In this document: positions 8,156 through 15,754 of the stretch, one piece after another | Layout: each line of letters starts with the position of its first letter | Numbering within the stretch: position 1 is the first letter of the stretch | NCBI GenBank assembly: GCA_017483425.1 | Contig: JAFUWM010000238.1 | Coordinates: forward strand, 1-15,754 | DNA: 15,754 nucleotides | Direction of reading: 5' to 3' | Origin: Lachnospiraceae bacterium | GTDB lineage: Bacteria; Bacillota; Clostridia; Lachnospirales; Lachnospiraceae | Translations under genes and position numbers: made by a program | Notes under the pieces: generated by a model | Databases searched by the model: none | What the model was told of the DNA's origin: nothing | Seen by the model: only the letters and a program-made list of their open reading frames with translations

Positions 8156-9907
8156 ATGAGAGCAGGCAGAGAAAGAAAGGCCGGATATCTTGGGAGGGCA
8201 AAGGTCAGGGCTCTGCTTTTAGTGTCAATAGTCGAGGCTTTGCAGGGAATAATAATGACTGCGACTGATAAGCTGATCATCGGAAACATCATTGGAGCCG
8301 ATGGAGTATCGGGCACAATGCTGATATATCCGGTCTTTACTCTTGGTCAGGCCTTTGAGATCATGATCGGCAGCGGGGCATCAGTATTATATATACGCGC
8401 CGTAGGGGATTATGATGATGAAAAAAGACGAAGAGTGATGGGAATGTCCTCGGTCATAGCCCTTGCTTTCGGCCTGTTTATGTGTATTTCTTCCCTTGTC
8501 TGCGGGAATCTTTTCTTTGATGCTATGGGAGCGGAAGGGATAATAAGGACTTATGGTGAGGAGTATTTTTACTTCTACAGATTCACCTTTCTTATCACAC
8601 CGCTTCTTTCTTTTCTGTCGGAAATCGTCTATATAGACGGCGACGGCTTCAGAGCCCTCATGTCAGGGATAGGGATGCTTATCGGAAATGCGGTTCTTTC
8701 GCTGATCCTAACGTTGAAGATCGGGATCATCGGAGCGTCTCTTGGCAGCGCCATAGGAACGGTGCTTGCACTGGCTGTCGTGCTTTCACATTTCCTTGTG
8801 AAGAAATACAGGATCAGACCCGTATTTCAGTTTAACGCTGATGACCTCAGGGAGATGTTTATAGTAGGCGGGGCAGATTCGTTTAACTGTGTTTTTGATT
8901 TTATTTATTCATTTTTTCTGAACATATTCATCATACGCATGTTTGGAGAGAAATATCTCGCGGTTCTCGCGGTTACCTCTATCGTATACGAAATGATGGA
9001 AATAGGCGGCGGCGTCAATGATGCCATGAAAACCATGCTGCTGTCATACCGGGGAGACAGGAATACCCGGGCTATGAGAAGTCTTACGATGTACGGTTTT
9101 AAGGTAACGCTTATTATGGGGACGGTATTCATTGCTGTCATATGGACCGCCGCTCCTCTTTTTCCCATTGCCTATGGCATGGAACCCGGAGAACTGGCGA
9201 CTCTTACGGCATGGGCCTGCAGACTTACCGCACTCTCGGCTGTTGCCTGTGTGTTTAACGGTGTATTTTTAGAATATTACTTAAATATTGGAAAATATAA
9301 GCTGCAGATATTCGGGAATCTCCTGGATACACTTGTAGTCAGACTGATCCTGAATGTATTATGCGCGTGTGCTTTCGGGGCAGTCGGTATATGGATAGGG
9401 GAGAGCATCTGTACGTATGTAAGTGTAGCTTTAATGATGGCGTTTATATACCTTCATTACGGACGGGACAGCTTTCCGTTTCTCTTAAAGGAAAGCGGAA
9501 AGAACACTCTTAATCTCAGTTTTTGCGCTGTGCCTGAAGAGATCGTCACGGCGCGGGACAGACTGGAAGAGTTCTTAAATGAGATGAGGATACCGGGAAG
9601 AGCCAGGAATCTGGCAATGCTGTTTCTTGAGGATATAAGTGTGCTCATACGGGAAGGCAATGCTTCGGACAAAACCGTAAATGTAGATGCTTACTTTATC
9701 TGTGGCAGGGAGTCGATGAATGTGGTGATATGGAGCGATGGAGAGGTTATGGATCTGACTGATGAAGCCAGAGGATCCGAGGGGCTTGAAGGGTATCTCG
9801 TTTCGTCCCTTATGAGGGGCTTCGATGAGAGCAAATATCAGAGCACGGCGGGGTACAACAGGGCGAGCTTTGTGATACCGTACAGAGGTTCATATGATAA
9901 AGCATAG
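8156..9907 (+). CDS. MATE-family transporter with C-terminal degenerate HATPase (RsbW-like) domain
   Basis: Of 583 residues, about 1-437 form a 12-helix MATE transporter (MTATDKLIIGNIIGADGVSG near 34-53 is a typical MATE first-helix loop). Residues about 450-575 form a soluble domain resembling HATPase_c_2/anti-sigma kinase folds: ARNLAMLFLEDISVLIREGN (483-502) aligns with the N-box helix, VIWSDGEVMDLTD (524-536) with the G1 box, GSEGLEGYLVSSLM (540-553) with the Gly-rich lid, and GYNRASFVIPY (566-576) with the last strand. The N-box Asn, expected four residues after E492, is Val496, so ATP hydrolysis or kinase activity is doubtful. ATP or nucleotide sensing, or protein binding, remains possible. 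The ATG lies 4 bases after the adaptor stop. MATE identity is firm; the C-terminal assignment is by fold pattern from memory. Export of the operon product is inferred. Confidence 0.85.
   Translation: MRAGRERKAGYLGRAKVRALLLVSIVEALQGIIMTATDKLIIGNIIGADGVSGTMLIYPVFTLGQAFEIMIGSGASVLYIRAVGDYDDEKRRRVMGMSSVIALAFGLFMCISSLVCGNLFFDAMGAEGIIRTYGEEYFYFYRFTFLITPLLSFLSEIVYIDGDGFRALMSGIGMLIGNAVLSLILTLKIGIIGASLGSAIGTVLALAVVLSHFLVKKYRIRPVFQFNADDLREMFIVGGADSFNCVFDFIYSFFLNIFIIRMFGEKYLAVLAVTSIVYEMMEIGGGVNDAMKTMLLSYRGDRNTRAMRSLTMYGFKVTLIMGTVFIAVIWTAAPLFPIAYGMEPGELATLTAWACRLTALSAVACVFNGVFLEYYLNIGKYKLQIFGNLLDTLVVRLILNVLCACAFGAVGIWIGESICTYVSVALMMAFIYLHYGRDSFPFLLKESGKNTLNLSFCAVPEEIVTARDRLEEFLNEMRIPGRARNLAMLFLEDISVLIREGNASDKTVNVDAYFICGRESMNVVIWSDGEVMDLTDEARGSEGLEGYLVSSLMRGFDESKYQSTAGYNRASFVIPYRGSYDKA
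9884..9888 (+). promoter_or_regulatory. Ribosome binding site inside the MATE-HATPase gene
   Basis: AGAGG lies 5 bases before ATG 9894 and within the last codons of the preceding gene. This supports the 14-base gene overlap and start choice. Confidence 0.6.
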
Positions 9908-11642
9908 GATAAAATTTCCGCTCTGCAGAAAGCGGCGAAGGAAGCTCCTGAGGATCCTGGAAAAAGCCTGTCCGGGCAAAGCGGGTCTTGCTTCTTTGGG
10001 GATATTCGCAGCCTTTGGAGCTCTTATGTATTTTAAGAGCAGGCTTATTCCTAAATATGCTGATGACTATCCGTATTCTTTTATCTGGGAGGGAGAGCAT
10101 AACGGCAATCTCGCTTTCGGAGAAAAGGATTACAAAAGAGTCAAGAGCCTAAGCGATCTTGCAAGGTCGCAATGGTCTCACTATCTGACATGGGACGGCA
10201 GGACGATAGCAGAGTCGCTTGTCCAGTTATTTCTCATCAGCGATGACAAGAAATACTTTGATCTTGCAAATACCACAGTAATGATGGCACAGCTTCTGGT
10301 GTGCGCATCAATGGGCGAGGGAAGGCTTGTCGGACCGTGGAGCATTACTCCCGCTAAGGCTTTGCTTTTAAGCGCAGGATTCTTTTTTTGTGCACCACAT
10401 CTCATAGCAACCTGTTTTTGGCTTACGGGCTCCATGAATTATCTTTGGATGGGGCTTTTACAGTCCCTTTTTGTCCTGCCGTATTCATTGAACTATCATG
10501 ACAGCGGGATAAAAGTGCCTTCGGGACTTATATTTCTGCAGGGGCTTCTTGCAGGCTGGTCTACAGAGACCGGAGCCGGAGCGGCCTTAATGGCTTCCGT
10601 TATGGCGATACTTAACGCAAGGAGCAGAGGCAGGGTACCCGGCTGGATGGTGTGGGGAATGGCGGGAGCCATTACGGGGCTCATGCTCCTGCTTCTTGCG
10701 CCGGGAAACAGAGAGAAGCTCAGGATAGAGAAGGAGGAGAGCGATACGCTTCCGGGCTCATTGGATGAGATGCTTCCGGGATATGTACCCGCTGACTATA
10801 TGTATACGCCGCTCATGTTCAAGCTGTGGTTCAGGGACGGATTCATGGCAACGATCATAAGGGAGCTTCCTCTGCAGATCCCTGTCCTTATCTGGTTTAT
10901 GCGCGGAGGTATGGCAAGACCCGCTGAAGCAAGGTATGTGCTGGCTCTTGAAGCCATAACCTTATGCATACCTTCAGTGATGATGCTGTCACCGGAGTAT
11001 CCGAGAAGAGCCACATATCCCTCGATCATATATCTTTTGCCGGCGGCCTCCATCGCACTGAAGCATATCGGTATACCCGATATACAGAGACTGAGACCGG
11101 CGCTTAAGCTTGCTGCAAACTCAGGAATAACAGCGCTTGGCATAAGGTTTGTTTCAAGTCTCATTATGGATGCCGATCTTTCAAGTCAGATGGATAAGCA
11201 GGTGAGATATATCAGAGCAAACAGGGACAGGGAGCATGATACCGTTCGAGGCGTATTTTGCCGAGGTACGGTATCAGCATCCGACTGGACTGAGTCAGAT
11301 AATAAACTTGCGTTATCAGAGGAGGAAATCTGCCTGGAGGATGTAGCACTGCCGCCTCTGTATGAGAAACTGGCAGGTGACAGATCGATCACGGATGATG
11401 TTCTGATGGGAGTATGCCTTGATAATCCGGATGACCCGTATAACATGGCAGCTGCGGCATACTACGGAGTTCCCAAAATATATTGCGGCAGTAATGCAAA
11501 CCATAAATATAACCGTCGGGATATAAATTCCATTATCTTTGGCGTGATAAATCCGGTGAGGAGCCTGATATCAAAAATCGCAGGTATGCTTTCTGATATT
11601 CGTAGGGCTCCTTATATGCCGGGATTCCTGAACAGGAGATAA
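9894..11642 (+). CDS. Polytopic membrane protein, DUF6056-like (copy 1)
   Basis: This 582-residue protein has a basic N-terminus (RKRRRKLLR) and roughly ten hydrophobic segments up to about residue 422, then a soluble tail. Conserved-looking motifs are ADDYPYSFIW (56-65), SHYLTWDGRTIAESL (95-109), FWLTGSMNYLW (175-185), GWSTETGAG (221-229) and LLAPGNREKL (267-276). This set (paired acidic residues after the first helix, NGR/DGR loop, W..GS.NY.W, Glu-rich loop, APGN) recalls the DUF6056/GT-C-like group of uncharacterised membrane proteins that may handle lipid-linked sugars; the family name is from memory. The tail (about 424-582) ends in NMAAAAYYGVPKIYCG-like sequence. It shares these motifs with the gene at 14546. 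It overlaps the MATE gene by 14 bases and ends 3 bases before the NRPS. Function unknown; lipid-carrier-linked transfer is the best guess. Confidence 0.75.
   Translation: MIKHRIKFPLCRKRRRKLLRILEKACPGKAGLASLGIFAAFGALMYFKSRLIPKYADDYPYSFIWEGEHNGNLAFGEKDYKRVKSLSDLARSQWSHYLTWDGRTIAESLVQLFLISDDKKYFDLANTTVMMAQLLVCASMGEGRLVGPWSITPAKALLLSAGFFFCAPHLIATCFWLTGSMNYLWMGLLQSLFVLPYSLNYHDSGIKVPSGLIFLQGLLAGWSTETGAGAALMASVMAILNARSRGRVPGWMVWGMAGAITGLMLLLLAPGNREKLRIEKEESDTLPGSLDEMLPGYVPADYMYTPLMFKLWFRDGFMATIIRELPLQIPVLIWFMRGGMARPAEARYVLALEAITLCIPSVMMLSPEYPRRATYPSIIYLLPAASIALKHIGIPDIQRLRPALKLAANSGITALGIRFVSSLIMDADLSSQMDKQVRYIRANRDREHDTVRGVFCRGTVSASDWTESDNKLALSEEEICLEDVALPPLYEKLAGDRSITDDVLMGVCLDNPDDPYNMAAAAYYGVPKIYCGSNANHKYNRRDINSIIFGVINPVRSLISKIAGMLSDIRRAPYMPGFLNRR
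11634..11638 (+). promoter_or_regulatory. Ribosome binding site of the NRPS gene
   Basis: AGGAG lies 7 bases before ATG 11646 and overlaps the last codons of the preceding gene. It is a strong site, so the start is well supported. Confidence 0.75.
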
Positions 11643-11645
11643 AAA

Positions 11646-14549
11646 ATGATCGGATTCTTGAAGAAAGTACATGATTTTGCTGTAAATACGCCGGATTCAC
11701 CAGCTGTCGTTGACATGAACGGAGAGCGTACGGTGACATATCGTGAGCTTGATAAGCTGTCAGGGCAGATCGCGGCATACCTTAAATATTCAGGGCTTAG
11801 ATCTGAGGATATAGTGCTGATAAGCTGTCCGAGAGGAGCGGAGTATATAGCTGCGCGTATCGGAGTCATGAAAGCAGGAGCCGCATGGGTATGTGTAGAG
11901 GAGATGATGGGACGCGAGAGGATAGATTATATAAGAAAGGACAGCAAGGCGGTCATCGAGCTTGATAAGGCGCGCATTACGGAGGCATTAAGCTTTGAAC
12001 CCATGCCGTTTGAGGAGTGGGCGGATCCCTCTCCGCATCATCTGGCTTTTATCATATATACCTCCGGCAGCACGGGTAATCCCAAAGGCGCAGCCCATGA
12101 GTACGGAGTATATGATCTTCTGGCAGAGGGAACAAGGCCGATGGCTGAGGACTATCTTCCTGTGAGGTTTGCCAACATAATACCCGAAACCTATGTGGGC
12201 GGCATTTACATTACAACAGGAGCCTTTCAGCTGGGCGCTGTTATTCATGAGCTCCCGCTGTCACTGGTGAAAGATCCGGTGAGACTTCTGGAATATTTTG
12301 AAATACATGATATCAATGTAACGTTCATGCCTCCCACGCTGGCAAAGCTTTTGACAGGAACGGGAAGGCTGAAGCTTGATGCGCTTCATGTGGGTGGTGA
12401 AATAGTATCGGATATTTATTCGGATGATTTTGAGATAAAAAACATTTACGGTCCGACGGAATTCGGCTTTCCGGCCTGCATATTCAAGCTTGATAAGGCT
12501 TATGCCAATACCCCCATAGGATGGCCTCTGCCCGGTGTGAAAGCAGTGCTGACAGATGAAGATGGGAATATCAATGAGAAAGAGGGGCTGTTTTGTGTGA
12601 AGCTGCCATGGTTTCGTGGATATACAGATAACACTGGCAGTGACGATCATATCCTGATAGGAGAAGAAAGCTATTACAAGACCTCGGATGTGGCGCGTCT
12701 CGACAGCAATGGCTATACAATACTCGGAAGAGACGACGATATGATCAAGCTGAATGGTAACCGTATCGATCCGGCCGAGGTAGAGACTGCCATACGACGG
12801 GTGACAGGGTGTGATTTCGCAGCCGTATATACGGCAAGCCGGGGAGGGATTTCTTTTCTCTGTGCCTGTATTCCTGAGGAGTGGGTGGCCTTCGCATATG
12901 ATCTCAGAGAGAAACTAAAAGAATACGTGCCGGAATACATGATCCCTTCGTGCTATACGGGAGCTGATAAGCTGCCGCTGAATGAAAACGGAAAGGTGAA
13001 CCGGAGGGTCTTAAGAGAGCCGGATGCCAAAGAGATTTTCGCAATATACGCGCCTCCGGGGAATGAAACGGAAGAAAGACTCCTTAGTGTGTTTGCAGAG
13101 GTTCTCGGGATAAAAGAAAGAATCGGAGCAGATGATAATTTCTTTCTTCTCGGAGGGAATTCCCTGAAGGCAATGGAGGTCATACTGCGCGCCCGGATAC
13201 CGGCTCTTTCCGTAAGGACGATATACAGAGAACAGACTGTAAGAAAGATCGCCCTCAGCATTATGAATGATCACAATGAGGACGGACTGCCGTATTCACT
13301 ATCTGAGGAGCTTCCGCTTACGGACGAACAGGTATATTTTGCAAGTCAGCAGATAAAGATGCCTGAAAGAACCATATATAATCTCCCGCTGATCATAAGT
13401 TTTCTTCCTGATACAGATGAAAAAAGGCTTAAGGAGGCGGCAGAGGAGGCATTCAGGGCACACCCGGCTCTTTTCACCGGGATCAGTTATAAGGATGGCG
13501 AGTGGAGGCAGCGCTTCCTGCCGGTTCATGATGTCCTTAAGGATATAAGCATCCTGACGGAGACGGAACTTGATGATATGACGGAGCGTTTTGTGACGCC
13601 GCCTGTATTTGACGGGCGAATGCTTTTTAAGGCGGAGCTTGTAAGGACCGGGAAGAGGCTCGTGCTGCTTATGGATGTCAGTCATATCATATGCGACGGC
13701 ATTTCACTCAGGATATTGGCAGAGGACATACTTAAGGCGTACGGAGGTCACAGGATAGAAAGAGATATGTATCCTGAGCTGCTGAAGGAAGCCATACTAT
13801 ACAGAGACAGTATTAAATACAAGGATGATCTGAGATTTTTTGAGGGCAGATACAATGAGAAATATGCCTGTCTTCCAATCTTTGACAGCAGCAGAATGTC
13901 CGATGACGAAGGAGCTTTCGTACAGTCCGGCGTGGGTGACGGAGCGGGATACGGCAGCTTATGGAGGGATTTTTCCTTCGATATGGATGCCGTCCTGGAG
14001 GCGGCGAAAAGGCTTTATGTATCAGTAAGCACCTTGTATATGATAGCAGCAGCCCGAACCCTTGCGGATTATAACGGAGAAGATGATGTGATGCTTTCAT
14101 GGAATTACAGCGGAAGAGAGGATATCAGGTGTCTGGATGCTGTGGGAATGCTGATAAAGGATCTGCCGGTATGCTTTCATTTCGGCGGTGACGTGAAGCT
14201 TAATAAGATAGTATCCGATACATCAAAACAGATAGGAGAGGCTGTCATACATGGCGGCATATCGCCCTTCATGAGAAGAGACCGTGAGTTGATGTGCTTC
14301 ATTTACCAGGGTGCGCTGCTTGCGGACGTGGAGAATGAGATAGTGCTTGATATTGACAGTCCTGACACCAGGGACAGGGCAGCGATAGAGCCTCTTGAGC
14401 TTAATGTCTGGGAGGACGAGGCCGGCGCTAAATTCAGCATTTTTTACGATACAGGACTTTACCTGGCTTCAAGCATGGAGAGATTTGCAGATATGTATGC
14501 CCTGAACTGCAGTAAGCTGTTGGAATACATCATGAAGCAGGGGGCATGA
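11646..14549 (+). CDS. Non-ribosomal peptide synthetase, single module A-T-C
   Basis: This 967-residue protein has three domains. Adenylation, about 1-455: A3 YTSGSTGNPKG (138-148), A5 NIYGPTE (266-272), A7 YKTSDVARLDSNGYTILGR (344-362), A8 through 380, and A10 PLNENGKVNRR (444-454, Lys450). Carrier, about 470-540: NFFLLGGNSLKAM with attachment Ser506. Condensation, about 550-967: SHIICDG (679-685), keeping catalytic His680, Asp684 and Gly685 but with Ser where the usual first His stands; also WNYSGRED (819-826) and a VGMLIKDLPV segment (833-842). There is no thioesterase or reductase. The binding-pocket region (IIPETYVGG, 178-186) lacks the usual FD motif, so the substrate may not be an ordinary alpha-amino acid. 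The terminal C domain probably transfers the loaded acyl group to an acceptor supplied in trans. It sits between two paralogous membrane proteins; its stop overlaps the next start. Confidence 0.93.
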   Translation: MIGFLKKVHDFAVNTPDSPAVVDMNGERTVTYRELDKLSGQIAAYLKYSGLRSEDIVLISCPRGAEYIAARIGVMKAGAAWVCVEEMMGRERIDYIRKDSKAVIELDKARITEALSFEPMPFEEWADPSPHHLAFIIYTSGSTGNPKGAAHEYGVYDLLAEGTRPMAEDYLPVRFANIIPETYVGGIYITTGAFQLGAVIHELPLSLVKDPVRLLEYFEIHDINVTFMPPTLAKLLTGTGRLKLDALHVGGEIVSDIYSDDFEIKNIYGPTEFGFPACIFKLDKAYANTPIGWPLPGVKAVLTDEDGNINEKEGLFCVKLPWFRGYTDNTGSDDHILIGEESYYKTSDVARLDSNGYTILGRDDDMIKLNGNRIDPAEVETAIRRVTGCDFAAVYTASRGGISFLCACIPEEWVAFAYDLREKLKEYVPEYMIPSCYTGADKLPLNENGKVNRRVLREPDAKEIFAIYAPPGNETEERLLSVFAEVLGIKERIGADDNFFLLGGNSLKAMEVILRARIPALSVRTIYREQTVRKIALSIMNDHNEDGLPYSLSEELPLTDEQVYFASQQIKMPERTIYNLPLIISFLPDTDEKRLKEAAEEAFRAHPALFTGISYKDGEWRQRFLPVHDVLKDISILTETELDDMTERFVTPPVFDGRMLFKAELVRTGKRLVLLMDVSHIICDGISLRILAEDILKAYGGHRIERDMYPELLKEAILYRDSIKYKDDLRFFEGRYNEKYACLPIFDSSRMSDDEGAFVQSGVGDGAGYGSLWRDFSFDMDAVLEAAKRLYVSVSTLYMIAAARTLADYNGEDDVMLSWNYSGREDIRCLDAVGMLIKDLPVCFHFGGDVKLNKIVSDTSKQIGEAVIHGGISPFMRRDRELMCFIYQGALLADVENEIVLDIDSPDTRDRAAIEPLELNVWEDEAGAKFSIFYDTGLYLASSMERFADMYALNCSKLLEYIMKQGA

Positions 14550-15754
14550 TACGGATGGCTTCATTCAGAGTCGATAAACCATTTAAGGCAGCGGGAGCAG
14601 CCCTGGCATGCGGAGGACTTATCTTCCTTATGAACCGTATGGTACCGAAGCTCGCGGACGACTATCCTTTCTCCTTCATATGGGACGGCAAAAACCACGG
14701 AAATCTTACCTTCGGAAAAAAGCATTACAGAAGGGTGAGAACCGTAAAAGATCTGGTGCGGTCACAAATGTCACACTACATGACATGGAGCGGGCGGACC
14801 ATAGGAGAGACCATGAACCAGCTTGTACAGATGAAGGACGATAAGCTTTTATTTGACTGCCTGAATACGGGAGCGTCGATTGCCTGGATAATAATGTGTA
14901 TAAGAGCGGGAAGAGGAAAGACGGCGCGAAGGAAGCTGTCTGCTTCCACAGTAATGCTGGCTGCGGCAGGCTGGTTTCTATCGACGCCGCACCTTGCCGC
15001 GACATCTATGTGGGCTACGGGAACCACAAATTACTCATGGCCGGGGCTTTTCCAGTTTGCTTTTCTTATGCCATATGCAGCCGGGTACAGAAGCAGTTCA
15101 TACAGTGCCGGGAAGATACGCATGGCTCTCTCCGGAATACTCGCTGGATGGTCAAACGAAGCAGGAGGAGGCACTGCATTAGTGCTTGCCGCTTTATCCA
15201 CAATAATCTCCGGAAGTAAGGACAAGGATACCGGATGGATGATGGCAGGACTCTTAGGCGTCACGTTAGGGTATATGCCGCTTATGCTCGCTCCGGGTAA
15301 TTTCAGGAGAATACAGTGGGAAAAAGAATACAGCGATATACTGCCTCAGGACTTTACAGATCCCGGAAGCGTCCCTCCTGAGCATGTATATACCCGTGCA
15401 ATGTTTTCCCATCATTTCAAAAACGGCTTTCTATCCACCATAAGAACCTGCCTTCCCATGCAGGTGCCTGTATTATTCTATTTTTTACAGAGGGAGACAT
15501 GTGATCACGAGACCGGCAGATTCATCAATATGCTGGAGGGCGCTGCAATCATGGTTCCCGCGATCCTGATGTTTTCACCGCAGTTTCCTCTCCGTGCGGC
15601 ATTTCTTTCGGGACCATTGATGGTGACGGCAGCCGTAGCAGCCTTTGAAAATACTGAAAAAAACGTGTCGGGAAAACTGTCTGCTGTAAAGCGGCTGGCA
15701 TACGGAGCGCTTGGGTGTACCGTCGCTGTTAAATACATTTCAGCTCTTTTTACA
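14546..15754 (+). CDS. Polytopic membrane protein, DUF6056-like (copy 2, partial at right edge)
   Basis: An open frame of 403 codons reaches the window edge without a stop. It overlaps the NRPS stop as ATGA. ATG 14555 is an alternative start with better spacing (10 bases) from AGGGGG at 14539-14544. It is a clear paralog of the protein at 9894: LADDYPFSFIWDG (37-49), HGNLTFGKKHYRRV, SQMSHYMTWSGRTIGE (73-88), MWATGTTNYSW (155-165), AGWSNEAGGGTAL (200-212) and LAPGNFRRIQWEKEYSD (248-264). Multiple membrane helices are predicted. The two copies are close in the N-terminal third and loops but differ in the helices, so they probably have related but distinct substrates or form a heteromer. Its soluble tail lies beyond the window. 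Function unknown; family as for copy 1. Confidence 0.8.
   Translation, partial: MIRMASFRVDKPFKAAGAALACGGLIFLMNRMVPKLADDYPFSFIWDGKNHGNLTFGKKHYRRVRTVKDLVRSQMSHYMTWSGRTIGETMNQLVQMKDDKLLFDCLNTGASIAWIIMCIRAGRGKTARRKLSASTVMLAAAGWFLSTPHLAATSMWATGTTNYSWPGLFQFAFLMPYAAGYRSSSYSAGKIRMALSGILAGWSNEAGGGTALVLAALSTIISGSKDKDTGWMMAGLLGVTLGYMPLMLAPGNFRRIQWEKEYSDILPQDFTDPGSVPPEHVYTRAMFSHHFKNGFLSTIRTCLPMQVPVLFYFLQRETCDHETGRFINMLEGAAIMVPAILMFSPQFPLRAAFLSGPLMVTAAVAAFENTEKNVSGKLSAVKRLAYGALGCTVAVKYISALFT

Noticed and set aside
14896..15219. Plus-strand ORF of 107 codons near the right edge
   Set aside because: It overlaps, in another frame, the continuous DUF6056-like frame that starts at 14546 and keeps all paralog motifs.
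11646..15754. A dlt-like D-alanylation operon
   Set aside because: The adenylation protein has fused carrier and condensation domains, and no MBOAT (DltB) or DltD protein is present.

Overview
The window looks like a Gram-positive, Lachnospiraceae-type (Clostridia) genome. GC is moderate. Ribosome binding sites are purine-rich AGGAG types. ABC permease and adaptor proteins are of a kind common in gut and rumen clostridia, and the rightward operon uses many ATA (Ile) and AGG/AGA (Arg) codons. This placement is inference from style, not from a marker gene.

Left part (1-2894, minus strand): a two-gene operon reading out of the left edge. An ATP-grasp carboxylate-amine ligase (1407-2894) is followed, through an ATGA stop/start overlap, by a MATE-family exporter that is cut by the window edge (1-1410). 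The pair looks like a small 'make an amide-bonded compound and export it' unit.

Middle (2895-3612): a divergent intergenic region. It holds promoter-like sites on both strands, an imperfect hairpin, a short perfect palindrome, and a decayed chimeric gene. That remnant joins the last catalytic motif of a PAP2 phosphatase to the C-terminal end of a GGDEF domain.

Right part (3613-15754, plus strand): one tightly packed operon of at least seven genes, with gaps of 0-6 bases or overlaps, running off the right edge. In order: a MacB/LolD-type ABC ATPase, an eight-helix FtsX/MacB permease, a HlyD/MacA-like adaptor with a long coiled coil, a MATE protein fused to a degenerate RsbW-like HATPase domain, a polytopic membrane protein resembling the DUF6056 group, an NRPS of adenylation-carrier-condensation order, and a second, paralogous DUF6056-like protein (partial).

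Working model (inference): the NRPS activates one acid of unusual type, loads it on its own carrier domain, and its terminal condensation domain passes it to an acceptor supplied in trans. The two paralogous multi-pass proteins around it may carry, glycosylate or present that acceptor at the membrane. The ABC permease with adaptor and the MATE protein would move the product or intermediates. The most unusual elements are the MATE-HATPase fusion, the stand-alone A-T-C NRPS without a thioesterase, and its bracketing by two paralogous membrane proteins. No RNA genes, CRISPR arrays, insertion sequences or convincing intrinsic terminators were seen.
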